Source: Azonexus sp. (GTDB lineage: Bacteria > Pseudomonadota > Gammaproteobacteria > Burkholderiales > Rhodocyclaceae). Taken from it: a DNA stretch of 6,989 nucleotides. The stretch covers positions 1 to 6,989 of the forward strand of contig JAKLLI010000097.1 of NCBI GenBank assembly GCA_023150195.1. The letters are read 5' to 3'. The notes under the pieces were generated by a model that saw nothing but the letters and a program-made list of their open reading frames with translations, did not search any database and was not told the origin of the DNA. Positions 1-6,837 of the stretch are shown piece by piece. The position numbers were made by a program, and so were the translations under genes. Numbering within the stretch: position 1 is the first letter of the stretch; every line of letters starts with the position of its first letter.

Positions 1-114
1 GATAAAATGACCACCGACTTTCCCACCGCGCCGTCCGCCTACGGTCTATATGGACCTTCGGCAGCCGTCACCGTGGAAAAGTCTACTCACGCCTCACACA
101 CAGAAATTCTGACA
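1..114 (-). mobile_element. Probable terminal segment of an insertion sequence (IS21-like end suspected)
   Basis: No convincing gene is visible here. Read on the minus strand from position 114, the segment begins TGTCAGAATTTCTG, and a TGTCA tip resembles the ends of IS21-family elements. Inside are diverged inverted copies of one motif (GACTTTCCCACCGC at 16-29 against the complement of 70-83, 11 of 14 bases) and a near-perfect dyad GGTCTATATGGACC at 43-56. Multiple internal repeats near the ends are typical of IS21-type transposase binding sites. No transposase is present, because the element would lie to the left of the window. Family assignment is from memory of end structure only; another IS family or a plain intergenic region is possible. 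Confidence 0.35.
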
Positions 115-136
115 CCCCCCCTACCACGACCGATAT

Positions 137-616
137 TTGAATTCCCCGCTTCCTGTCTCGCTGTTACTCGAATTCATATCAGGCGTGAAAACGGTTTATG
201 CAGATCGTTGGGGGGTTACGAAATTTAATTTGATGCTGTCACCGTTTTCTGAGGAACCAAGGCCGGGTATGCCTCCCAGTAAAATATGGCATAACTGGCC
301 ATATCCTGATGCCCGAGATCGGGCTATCGAAGCAGCCTTCGAGTTTTCTGGCATCGAAGCGAGCGTTATTAGTCGGAACAAACAGGATGCTATTCATGCT
401 CGCCGTTTGGATTTCAAGCTTGATACCGGTGACACAGTACAAATCTGGTTTGATCAAGGTTGCTCGTATTGGCAGATACCAAGGTCAAATCCTAGCGCTG
501 GACGCAGTTGGTTCCCATTTGATAAGTCTGCCGAAGTTCAAGGCGAAGCCATAGCCTTGGCAGATGCGAGAGTTGAGGGGCAGGCATTCCCAACCTATGT
601 CTTTTTGGGGCGGTGA
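137..616 (+). CDS. Unrecognised protein, possibly the 5'-truncated remnant of a larger gene
   Basis: I do not recognise this family. The longest form starts at TTG 137 (159 residues). Later possible starts are GTG 185 and ATG 233, and none has a good ribosome binding site. The frame is open back to 113, immediately after a TGA inside the suspected IS end. Translation through this boundary gives YHDRYLNSPLPVSLLLEFI, which reads like natural protein, so the true gene may once have extended further left. The product is soluble and rich in Trp and aromatic residues (KIWHNWPYPDARDRA, TVQIWFDQGCSYWQIPR), with no signal peptide or membrane segment. Hand-counted GC over 241-480 is about 48 percent, against well over 60 percent in the core genes, suggesting transfer. 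It ends 107 bases before a strong terminator. It could be a real small gene or a dead fragment. Confidence 0.5.
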   Translation: MNSPLPVSLLLEFISGVKTVYADRWGVTKFNLMLSPFSEEPRPGMPPSKIWHNWPYPDARDRAIEAAFEFSGIEASVISRNKQDAIHARRLDFKLDTGDTVQIWFDQGCSYWQIPRSNPSAGRSWFPFDKSAEVQGEAIALADARVEGQAFPTYVFLGR

Positions 617-723
617 TATGCGTTTTTTCGTCTTCCGATTCTTTTAGGCGCTTGGTGTTGTAGATGTTCATCCTTCCAAACTTGCACCGTCGACCGGAGG
701 CTTATAAGCGAAAGTGTGCAATG

Positions 724-753
724 AAAAGAGGGAGCTAAATGCTCCCTCTTTTT
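724..753. terminator. Bidirectional rho-independent terminator
   Basis: A perfect 12-bp inverted repeat, AAAAGAGGGAGC (724-735) and GCTCCCTCTTTT (741-752), encloses a 5-base loop TAAAT. The G+C-rich core is flanked by A and T runs on both sides, so it can work in either direction. On the plus strand it would end transcripts from the 137-616 frame. On the minus strand it lies about 100 bases beyond the sodB stop and would end the xseA-sodB transcript. Confidence 0.85.
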
Positions 754-762
754 ACAAACTCG

Positions 763-834
763 ATTTACGAATTTTTTATTCGTGGTGCTGCCAAAATTTA
801 CGAATTTTTTATTCGATTTACGAGTTTTTTATCC
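763..834. repeat. Three short AT-rich direct repeats downstream of sodB
   Basis: The 20-base unit ATTTACGAATTTTTTATTCG occurs exactly at 763-782 and 796-815. A diverged third copy, ATTTACGAGTTTTTTATCC, follows directly at 816-834. The first two copies are separated by 13 bases, while the second and third abut. Each exact copy contains a small dyad CGAAT-N5-ATTCG. The array lies between the terminator and the sodB stop, so it would fall in the sodB 3' untranslated region. Function is unknown: it could be slippage-generated repeats, a protein binding array or a recombination scar. Confidence 0.75.
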
Positions 835-851
835 TGAAATAACAGACAGAC

Positions 852-1439
852 TTAGGCTGCGAAGTTGGCCGCAACGAAATCCCAGTTGACCAGCGAGGCC
901 AGGAAGGTTTCGACGAACTTCGGACGCAGGTTGCGGTAGTCGATGTAATAGGCGTGTTCCCACACGTCGACGCAGAGCAGGGCGGTGTCGCCGGTGGTCA
1001 GCGGGGTGCCCGCGGCGCCCATGTTGACGATGTCGAGCGAACCGTCGGCCTTCTTGACCAGCCAGGTCCAGCCGGAACCGAAGTTGCCGACGGCAGAGGT
1101 CTGGAAGGCGGTCTTGAAAGCATCCAGCGAACCCCACTTGGCGTCGATGGCAGCAGCCAGGGCGCCGGACGGGGCGCCGCCGCCGTTCGGCTTCATGCAG
1201 TTCCAGAAGAAGGTGTGGTTCCAGACCTGGGCGGCGTTGTTGTAGATGCCGCCGGCCGGGGCTTTCTTGACGATGGCTTCGAGGTCGAGGGCTTCGTACT
1301 CGGTGCCCTTGATCAGGTTGTTCAGGTTAACCACGTAGGCGTTGTGGTGCTTGCTGTAGTGGTAGTCGAAGGTCTCGGCCGACATGTGCGGGGCGAGGGC
1401 GTCCTTGGCATACGGCAGGGCAGGCAGTTGATGTTCCAT
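852..1439 (-). CDS. sodB: Superoxide dismutase [Fe]
   Basis: This is a cytoplasmic superoxide dismutase that converts superoxide to hydrogen peroxide and oxygen. The 195-residue product matches the usual family length. Expected metal ligands are all visible: His27 (in FDYHYSKHH), His75 (in QVWNHTFFW), Asp158 and His162 (in [11 protein letters not shown]). The active-site Gln71 just before the second ligand, in [11 protein letters not shown], is the arrangement of iron enzymes; manganese enzymes usually carry this glutamine in the C-terminal half. No signal peptide is seen. The start is supported by GGAGA at 1448-1452, 8 bases upstream. It lies 53 bases after xseA on the same strand, and a good promoter overlaps the xseA stop, so it is probably transcribed both alone and by read-through. 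Iron versus cambialistic metal use cannot be settled from sequence. Confidence 0.97.
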   Translation of the reverse strand: MEHQLPALPYAKDALAPHMSAETFDYHYSKHHNAYVVNLNNLIKGTEYEALDLEAIVKKAPAGGIYNNAAQVWNHTFFWNCMKPNGGGAPSGALAAAIDAKWGSLDAFKTAFQTSAVGNFGSGWTWLVKKADGSLDIVNMGAAGTPLTTGDTALLCVDVWEHAYYIDYRNLRPKFVETFLASLVNWDFVAANFAA

Positions 1440-1489
1440 TTGTTATTTCTCCGTTGGGTTAGGGGTAGGGTTAAAGGGGTAAAGCGAAA

Positions 1490-1518
1490 ATTCTAGTCAC
1501 CTTCCTGTGCGCGGACAA
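1490..1518 (-). promoter_or_regulatory. Candidate sigma-70 promoter for sodB
   Basis: On the minus strand a -35 element TTGTCC (1513-1518, 4 of 6 to consensus) and a -10 element TAGAAT (1490-1495, 5 of 6) are separated by exactly 17 bases. The -10 overlaps the xseA stop codon TAG. Transcription would start near 1483, giving a leader of about 45 bases that includes the sodB ribosome binding site. The leader is C-rich with repeated ACCC blocks. No clear iron or oxidative-stress operator was recognised. Confidence 0.55.
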
Positions 1519-2848
1519 CCTGAACGACTCGCGCATCCAGCTGGCCCCGGGCCAACGTGATCTTAAGCCGGTCGCCGGTGTCGACTGCGCAGGCGTCTTT
1601 TAAGGCATGACCCGCCGGTGTTCGGACAATGGCATAGCCGCGCGCCAGCACGGCATGGGGGTCCAGCTGCTTGAGACCCGCTTCCAGGGTATTTAGTTTC
1701 ATTGCCCGTTTGCCAAGCACTTGGGCGAGGGCATGGTGCAGCCGGTTTTCGGCAACATCCAGGCGGCCTGCGGGCGTCGAGAAGGTCGGGCGGCGCTGGC
1801 GCAAGCGCAGACCGGATTGGGCGATGCGATGCTCGCAGGTCGTCAGTTGCTTGCTCAGTGCCAGGGCGAGGCGCCGGGACAGGTTGTCCAGGGTCAGTTG
1901 CTGCCTGCCCAATTGCTCACGGGGGTGGGACAACTGGCTGGCAAGACGATCGAGACATTGCGAAAAGTCAGTAAAAAGGCGTGCTTGCCGACGCTGCAGC
2001 CTGTACTGAATGTGCTGGAGTTGGTGCATTAGTTCTGTGCGGCCCGGGGCAGCGAGTTCGGCCGCGGCGGTGGGGGTGGGGGCGCGCAGGTCGGCGGCAA
2101 AATCGGCGATCGTGAAGTCGGTTTCGTGGCCAATGCCGCTGATGACCGGGCTGCGACAACTGGCGATGGCCCGGGCGAGGCCTTCGTCGTTGAAGGCCCA
2201 GAGGTCTTCCATGCTGCCGCCGCCACGCGCCAGAATGATCAGGTCGGAGCCTTGCTCATCTGCATCCTGCAGTGCACGAACCAGCAGGGGCGCCGCACTT
2301 TCTCCCTGAACAGGGCTGGGGAAGAGCGTGATTTTGAGATGGGGCGCGCGTCGCGCCAGCGCACTCAGAATGTCATGCAATGCTGCGGCTTTCGGGCTGG
2401 TCACAATGCCAATCCGTGTGGGGAACGCAGGGAGAGGACGTTTACGGTCAACGGCGAAAAGGCCTTCTTTTTCCAGCTGCTGCTTGAGGCGAACGAATTG
2501 TTCATAGAGGTTCCCCTGGCCACTGCGGCGCACAGCCTCGACATTGAGCTGAAATTCACCGCGTGGCTCATAAAAGGAGACCAGCGCCCGGGCGTCGATC
2601 TGTTGGCCATTTTCCAGTCGCCAGCCCAGCAGTTGCGCCTTGTTGCGCCACATGACACAACGTACCTGGGCGTTGCTGTCCTTGAGGCTGAAGTACACAT
2701 GGCCTGAGGCCGCATGGGTCAGATTGGAAATTTCACCGCGAATCCAGCGCAAGGGGAAGGTGGATTCCAGGGATTCTCTGACCTGGCGATTGAGTGCGCT
2801 AACGCTTAAGGTGCTGTCGTCGGGGACGGGGAGGGAGGCGAGGTTCAT
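1493..2848 (-). CDS. xseA: Exodeoxyribonuclease VII large subunit
   Basis: This is the catalytic subunit of exonuclease VII, which with the small subunit XseB degrades single-stranded DNA from both ends and acts in DNA repair. The 451-residue length is normal. The N-terminal OB-fold occupies roughly residues 12-108 (LSVSALNRQVRESLE, then IRGEISNLTHAASGHVYFSL). The nuclease core carries GIVTSPKAAALHDIL at 147-161, RGGGSMEDLWAFNDE at 208-222 and GIGHETDFTIADFAADLRAP at 238-257, all hallmark XseA motifs. A Gln/Arg/Leu-rich helical region follows, predicted coiled coil, and the C-terminal LARGYAIVR segment closes the protein. XseB is not in the window. The ATG at 2848 is the first start in frame and fits the family, but it has no Shine-Dalgarno sequence. 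It is transcribed divergently from exbB and upstream of sodB. Confidence 0.97.
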   Translation of the reverse strand: MNLASLPVPDDSTLSVSALNRQVRESLESTFPLRWIRGEISNLTHAASGHVYFSLKDSNAQVRCVMWRNKAQLLGWRLENGQQIDARALVSFYEPRGEFQLNVEAVRRSGQGNLYEQFVRLKQQLEKEGLFAVDRKRPLPAFPTRIGIVTSPKAAALHDILSALARRAPHLKITLFPSPVQGESAAPLLVRALQDADEQGSDLIILARGGGSMEDLWAFNDEGLARAIASCRSPVISGIGHETDFTIADFAADLRAPTPTAAAELAAPGRTELMHQLQHIQYRLQRRQARLFTDFSQCLDRLASQLSHPREQLGRQQLTLDNLSRRLALALSKQLTTCEHRIAQSGLRLRQRRPTFSTPAGRLDVAENRLHHALAQVLGKRAMKLNTLEAGLKQLDPHAVLARGYAIVRTPAGHALKDACAVDTGDRLKITLARGQLDARVVQVVRAQEGD

Positions 2849-2854
2849 GGCGGC

Positions 2855-2883
2855 ATTTTAAGGGCAGGTGGCTTGGCGGAGAA
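2855..2883 (-). promoter_or_regulatory. Candidate xseA promoter, possibly giving a leaderless mRNA
   Basis: On the minus strand TAAAAT (2855-2860, 5 of 6 to the -10 consensus) sits 6 bases before the xseA ATG. A weak -35-like TTCTCC (2878-2883, 3 of 6) lies 17 bases further upstream. With this spacing transcription would begin at or next to the start codon, and no ribosome binding site is visible there. The -35 match is poor, so a promoter further upstream in the AT-rich stretch is also possible. Confidence 0.3.
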
Positions 2884-3005
2884 TTTGATTGCCGTTTCGA
2901 TGTTGCTATTGCCTTGATTTTTCGTGGCTTTATTTTTATGCCTCGTTTTTTGGCAAGGTGTTCAAAAGCCTTGTGATTCGGGCATTTGCCACGCTTGCCG
3001 ACAGC

Positions 3006-3045
3006 TCCTCCACAGGCTTATCCACAGCTTCTGGGGATAAGCCTG
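3006..3045. promoter_or_regulatory. DnaA-box cluster within a perfect inverted repeat
   Basis: A perfect DnaA box TTATCCACA lies at 3018-3026 on the plus strand. A one-mismatch box TTATCCCCA lies on the minus strand at 3032-3040, and a weaker TCCTCCACA (7 of 9) lies at 3006-3014. The two best boxes sit in the arms of an 11-bp perfect inverted repeat: CAGGCTTATCC at 3013-3023 and GGATAAGCCTG at 3035-3045, with an 11-base loop. The site is about 90-125 bases upstream of the exbB start. DnaA control of the envelope operon, or a DnaA-titrating or regulatory locus, is inferred; no dnaA or dnaN gene is nearby, so this is unlikely to be the main origin. Confidence 0.5.
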
Positions 3046-3050
3046 GCGCG

Positions 3051-3069
3051 GTGCGGCATTTCGCCGCAC
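3051..3069. repeat. Small GC-rich hairpin in the exbB leader
   Basis: GTGCGGC (3051-3057) and GCCGCAC (3063-3069) form a perfect 7-bp stem with loop ATTTC. It begins 6 bases after the DnaA-box inverted repeat and ends 62 bases before the exbB start. No T-run follows, so it is not a normal terminator. It may be leader RNA structure or chance in GC-rich sequence. Confidence 0.45.
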
Positions 3070-3117
3070 TTGCGGGCGCTTCTGGGCGGAGGCAAAATTG
3101 CACGCTAATTTTCCACC

Positions 3118-3122
3118 AAGGA
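3118..3122 (+). promoter_or_regulatory. Ribosome binding site that fixes the exbB start
   Basis: AAGGA lies 9 bases before GTG 3132. It decides for this GTG over the upstream in-frame start near 2889, which would add 81 residues unlike any ExbB/TolQ N-terminus. Confidence 0.7.
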
Positions 3123-3131
3123 CAATGTCAC

Positions 3132-3737
3132 GTGTTTGAGATCGTCAAAGCGGCCGGTTGGCCCATCTGGCCGCTGTTGCTGGCTTCCATCATTTCCGTT
3201 GCGCTGATCATCGAGCGTCTGGTTGCCCTGCGGCGTTCCCGAATCGTGCCGGCCGGCTTGCTGCAGCGCGCCGTCGGCGAGTTTCGTCGGGGGGCGGACA
3301 ATAGTCGCCTGCTCGACGATCTGGATCGTCATTCACCGCTGGGCAGTGTGCTGGCTGCCGGTTTGCGCAACGTGGGTAATTCCCGGGAAATCATGAAGGA
3401 GTCCATCGAGGAGGCCGGATCTGCGGTGGCTCACGAACTGAGTCGCTATCTGACGACCTTGGGGACCATTGCTTCGATCAGCCCGTTGATGGGTTTGTTT
3501 GGCACGGTGGTCGGGATGATCGAGATTTTCGGCTCACAGGCCCCGGGGACAGGCAATCCGCAGCAGCTAGCGCATGGCATCTCCATCGCGCTTTACAACA
3601 CCGGTTTCGGGATTTTCATTGCCATTCCGAGCATGATTTTCTGGCGCCATTTCCGGGCGCTGGTGGATGGCTATGTCGTCGATATGGAGCAACAGGCGGT
3701 GCGTCTGGTCGAGTACATGCACGGTGATCGGAAGTAA
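3132..3737 (+). CDS. exbB: MotA/TolQ/ExbB-family proton channel protein
   Basis: This is an inner-membrane motor subunit that, with ExbD, uses the proton gradient to energise envelope processes such as TonB-dependent uptake. From GTG 3132 the product has 201 residues and begins MFEIVKAAGWPIWPLLLASI. Three membrane segments are visible: about 10-27, 107-131 and 152-172. A charged cytoplasmic domain lies between the first two. The family signature SPLMGLFGTVVGMI is at 117-130, and the third segment carries SIALYNTGFGIFIAIPSMIFW. Length and topology fit the short ExbB/TolQ class. It is the first gene of a tight plus-strand operon, 3 bases before exbD. No TonB or Tol-Pal gene is in view, so ExbB and TolQ cannot be separated by sequence alone; the LPS-operon context favours the lpxK-linked ExbB type. 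Confidence 0.93.
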   Translation: MFEIVKAAGWPIWPLLLASIISVALIIERLVALRRSRIVPAGLLQRAVGEFRRGADNSRLLDDLDRHSPLGSVLAAGLRNVGNSREIMKESIEEAGSAVAHELSRYLTTLGTIASISPLMGLFGTVVGMIEIFGSQAPGTGNPQQLAHGISIALYNTGFGIFIAIPSMIFWRHFRALVDGYVVDMEQQAVRLVEYMHGDRK

Positions 3738-3740
3738 GCG

Positions 3741-4157
3741 ATGAATTTTCAGCGTGGCCGCGGTCGTGAAGAGCCGGAAATCAACCTGATTCCGATGATT
3801 GACGTGTTGCTCGTGATCATCATTTTCCTGATGCTGACCACGACCTATTCCAAGTTTTCCGGGCTGGAAATCAATTTGCCGACGGCGGATGCCGCGCAGC
3901 AAAAGGAGCAGCCCAATGAAATCGACGTGGCGGTGACGGCGAGCGGGCAGGTGCTGGTCAACAAGTCGCCGGTGGGGTCTGCCGACGTTTCCGGGATTTC
4001 CGAGGCTCTCCAGAAAGCTGCTGGCGGCCGCAATGATCCGGTGATCGTGATCAACGCAGATGCCAAGGCCACCCACCAGAAGGTGGTGGATGTGATGCAG
4101 GCTGCGCAGTCTGCCGGGTATCCGCATATTTCCTTCGCGACCCAGTCGGCTAATTAA
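3741..4157 (+). CDS. exbD: ExbD/TolR-family biopolymer transport protein
   Basis: This is the partner of the preceding ExbB. The 138-residue protein has a short cytoplasmic N-terminus, one membrane segment at about 19-40 (MIDVLLVIIIFLMLTTTYS) and a periplasmic domain to the end. Asp21, in NLIPMIDVLLVI, matches the conserved membrane aspartate that carries protons in this family. The periplasmic part has the usual pattern (EINLPTAD near 48-55, VIVINADAKATHQKVVDVMQAA in the C-terminal half). It starts 3 bases after exbB, with GGAAG at 3730-3734 as a likely ribosome binding site, so the two are probably translationally coupled. lpxK follows after 3 bases. Confidence 0.94.
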   Translation: MNFQRGRGREEPEINLIPMIDVLLVIIIFLMLTTTYSKFSGLEINLPTADAAQQKEQPNEIDVAVTASGQVLVNKSPVGSADVSGISEALQKAAGGRNDPVIVINADAKATHQKVVDVMQAAQSAGYPHISFATQSAN

Positions 4158-4160
4158 ACG

Positions 4161-5168
4161 ATGTTTGGTCGCTGGTTGCAGCGTCAGTGGTTCCAACGCC
4201 GGCTCTCGCCGGCGTTGTGGCTTTTGCTGCCATTTTTTCTGCCCTTGCATGCGGTGTTCGTCCTCGTATCAAACCGGCGAAGGCGAACGGCGCGGGTCGT
4301 GCGTCTGCCGGTGCCGGTGATTGTGGTGGGTAACCTGATTGTGGGCGGCGCCGGGAAAACGCCTTTGACGCTGGCCGTGGTGCGTGCGCTCGGAGAACGC
4401 GGATTTCGGCCGGGGATTGTCAGCCGGGGTTACGGTCGTCAGGGGGATGCCCTGATGGCGGTCGACGCGATGGCCGAGGCAAAAATCGTGGGCGATGAGC
4501 CCCTGCTGCTGGCTCGCCGTGCCGCTTGCCCGGTCTGGGTGGGGAAAAAACGGGTCGATGCCGCACGTGCCTTGCTGGTGGCCTCGCCCGAGGTGGATGT
4601 GATCGTGTGCGACGACGGCTTGCAGCATTACGCCCTCGGGCGCGATGTAGCACTGGCGGTTTTCGATCGCCGCGGCACGGGTAATGGCTGGTGCTTGCCG
4701 CTGGGGCCGTTGCGTGAGTCGCTGGAGCGCTTGGCGACGGTCGACGCGGTGATCGGCAATGAATGCGATGTGTCAGCACTGGCCGCCGGAAAGCCTGCGT
4801 TCTCCATGCACTTGCAGGCAGCGACATTTGTTCGCTTGGGGAAGGCAGCGCAGCGCTGTAGCGCCGCGGATCTGGCAGGCAAAACCCTGCATGCCGTGGC
4901 CGGCATCGGTGATCCCCAGCGTTTTTTCGATACCTTGGCCGCGCTTGGCCTGCACTGTGTCACGCATCCGTTTCCCGATCATCACGCTTATGTCGCGGCA
5001 GATCTGGACTTCGGGCCAGATGCGGTCCTGCTGATGACCGAGAAGGATGCAGTAAAATGCGCCGGGCTGGTGACGGGTGAGGCTTGGTGCCTGCCTGTTG
5101 AGGCAATTGTGCCGCCAGCATTGATTGATTTGATTGTGGAGAAAGTTCGTGGACGCCCGATTGCTTGA
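4161..5168 (+). CDS. lpxK: Tetraacyldisaccharide 4'-kinase (lipid A 4'-kinase)
   Basis: This membrane-associated enzyme uses ATP to phosphorylate the 4' position of the lipid A disaccharide precursor, giving lipid IVA, the acceptor for Kdo. The 335-residue length is normal. An N-terminal hydrophobic helix at about 17-36 ([20 protein letters not shown]) anchors it in the inner membrane. The P-loop is at 57-68 ([12 protein letters not shown]). Other LpxK signatures are SRGYGR at 88-93, GDEP at 111-114, [11 protein letters not shown] at 149-159 and HPFPDHHAY near 273. It starts 3 bases after exbD with no obvious ribosome binding site, suggesting coupling. A strong hairpin lies in its first codons. 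Its last 20 bases overlap the next gene. Confidence 0.97.
   Translation: MFGRWLQRQWFQRRLSPALWLLLPFFLPLHAVFVLVSNRRRRTARVVRLPVPVIVVGNLIVGGAGKTPLTLAVVRALGERGFRPGIVSRGYGRQGDALMAVDAMAEAKIVGDEPLLLARRAACPVWVGKKRVDAARALLVASPEVDVIVCDDGLQHYALGRDVALAVFDRRGTGNGWCLPLGPLRESLERLATVDAVIGNECDVSALAAGKPAFSMHLQAATFVRLGKAAQRCSAADLAGKTLHAVAGIGDPQRFFDTLAALGLHCVTHPFPDHHAYVAADLDFGPDAVLLMTEKDAVKCAGLVTGEAWCLPVEAIVPPALIDLIVEKVRGRPIA
4194..4217 (+). repeat. Strong perfect hairpin inside the 5' end of lpxK
   Basis: CAACGCCGGC (4194-4203) and GCCGGCGTTG (4208-4217) form a perfect 10-bp stem closed by a 4-base TCTC loop. It starts 33 bases after the first base of the lpxK start codon and lies in codons 12-19. The following bases hold short T runs but no immediate U-tract, so a classical terminator is unlikely. 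It could slow translation, mark an RNA processing site or tune expression relative to exbBD. Confidence 0.6.
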
Positions 5169-5325
5169 CATACTCGTTTGCCCGATTTGCAAGGGCCCGC
5201 TCGAACATCGCAAGGCCGACAAGGAACTGGTTTGCAAGGCTTGCAAGCTGGCTTTTCCGATCCGTGACGACATTCCGGTGATGCTGGAGGGCGAGGCACG
5301 CAAGCTGGACGGCGATACTCCGTGA
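5149..5325 (+). CDS. ycaR: Trm112-family zinc-ribbon protein (YcaR type)
   Basis: This is a 58-residue protein beginning [20 protein letters not shown] from GTG 5149. Four cysteines in two CxxC pairs (11/14 and 29/32) form a likely zinc ribbon, followed by [19 protein letters not shown], the standard Trm112-family tail. Some relatives bind and activate methyltransferases, but the role of the bacterial copies beside lpxK and kdsB is not well defined. The GTG start is supported by GGAGA at 5138-5142, 6 bases upstream, and by family length; an in-frame TTG at 5134 would add five unlikely residues. It overlaps the end of lpxK by 20 bases, and its stop overlaps the kdsB start (TGATG). This pattern indicates translational coupling. 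Confidence 0.9.
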   Translation: MDARLLDILVCPICKGPLEHRKADKELVCKACKLAFPIRDDIPVMLEGEARKLDGDTP

Positions 5326-6092
5326 TGACGCCGGCCTTCAAGGTGGTGGTGCCGGCGCGTTTTGCATCGACACGCCTGCCGGGCAAACCGCTGCTTGATC
5401 TGGGCGGCGTGCCGATGGTGGTGCGGGTGGTCGAGCGTGCACGGCAGTCGGGGGCCGAGGAAATCTGGGTCGCCACCGACGACCTGCGCGTTCGCGAGGC
5501 GGCGGGTGTGCACGAGGTGGCGGTGGCGATGACGCGTGGCGATCATCCGACCGGCACCGATCGTCTCGCCGAGGTTGTCGAACAACGGGGCTGGAGCAAG
5601 GACACCATCGTCGTTAACGTGCAAGGCGACGAGCCGCTGATTGACCCTGCCGTCATTGCGCAGACCGCGAGGCAACTGGCGGTGAGTGGCGCGGATATCG
5701 CCACGGTGGCGCACCCGATTCACGACCCGGCCGAGTTTTTCAACCCGAATGTGGTGAAGGTAGTGTGCCGTGCCGACGGCGATGCCGCCTATTTTTCGCG
5801 GGCGCCGATTCCCTACGCCCGCGATCATTTTGCTGCCAACGGTCAACAGGGGCTGCCGGCGGATTTCCCCGCGTATCGCCACGTTGGGCTGTATGCCTAC
5901 CGCGCCAGCTTTTTGCTGGCCTACGCCGGGTTGACCGCAGCACCGACCGAGCACTTTGAGGCGCTTGAGCAACTGCGCGCCTTGTGGCATGGCTATCGGA
6001 TCAGCGTCACGCTGATCGATGCCGCACCCGCGCCCGGTGTGGACACGCCCGAGGATGCCGAGCGGATGCGCAAACTGTTTGACCGTGCCTGA
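5325..6092 (+). CDS. kdsB: 3-deoxy-manno-octulosonate cytidylyltransferase (CMP-Kdo synthetase)
   Basis: This cytoplasmic enzyme joins Kdo to CMP from CTP, making the activated sugar added to lipid IVA. The 255-residue length is normal. Signature segments are [17 protein letters not shown] at 7-23 (nucleotide binding), WVATDD at 48-53, GTDRLAE at 77-83, [11 protein letters not shown] at 96-106 with the metal-binding Asp102 region, [12 protein letters not shown] at 156-167, HVGLYAYR at 186-193 and [11 protein letters not shown] at 238-248. ATG 5325 is preferred over GTG 5322 because it gives the usual [14 protein letters not shown]-terminus; either start overlaps the upstream gene. It acts in the same pathway as lpxK. 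An 87-base gap follows before adk. Confidence 0.97.
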   Translation: MTPAFKVVVPARFASTRLPGKPLLDLGGVPMVVRVVERARQSGAEEIWVATDDLRVREAAGVHEVAVAMTRGDHPTGTDRLAEVVEQRGWSKDTIVVNVQGDEPLIDPAVIAQTARQLAVSGADIATVAHPIHDPAEFFNPNVVKVVCRADGDAAYFSRAPIPYARDHFAANGQQGLPADFPAYRHVGLYAYRASFLLAYAGLTAAPTEHFEALEQLRALWHGYRISVTLIDAAPAPGVDTPEDAERMRKLFDRA

Positions 6093-6833
<741 letters not shown>

Positions 6834-6837
6834 ACTT

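Larger units (their letters stand above)
2849..3131. other. Divergent intergenic region between xseA and exbB
   Basis: This 283-base gap separates the divergently read xseA and exbB starts. Its xseA-proximal part is AT-rich: 2881-2960 is about 39 percent GC by hand count, against more than 60 percent in neighbouring genes. That suits promoters for both directions, though only weak plus-strand -35/-10 pairs were found there. The exbB-proximal part is GC-rich and holds a DnaA-box inverted repeat and a second hairpin. A plus-strand frame is open from about 2889 into exbB, but its translation resembles no ExbB N-terminus and is treated as non-coding. Confidence 0.6.

Noticed and set aside
7..228. 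A 73-codon plus-strand frame at the left end
   Set aside because: It covers the suspected IS end and overlaps the 137-616 frame; the translation has no recognisable pattern and no ribosome binding site.
617..851. Integron-type attC site or small RNA between the unknown gene and sodB
   Set aside because: No paired core sites of the attC type were found, and apart from the terminator and the repeats nothing structured was seen.
954..1496. A 180-codon plus-strand frame opposite sodB
   Set aside because: Its Gly/Val-rich translation is the mirror of sodB codon bias, and sodB has all its metal ligands in the other strand.
2126..2707. A 193-codon plus-strand frame opposite xseA
   Set aside because: It is antisense to the well-supported XseA catalytic core and has no family motif.
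3006..3045. Chromosomal replication origin
   Set aside because: Only two good DnaA boxes are present and dnaA, dnaN, gidA, parA and similar origin neighbours are absent, so a regulatory or titration site is more likely.
3051..3069. Terminator in front of exbB
   Set aside because: The 7-bp stem has no following T-run, and no gene upstream on the plus strand needs terminating.
2889..3131. In-frame 81-residue N-terminal extension of exbB
   Set aside because: The translation resembles no ExbB/TolQ N-terminus, it crosses the DnaA-box hairpin, and GTG 3132 has a proper ribosome binding site and the expected MFEIVKAAGWPIWP start.
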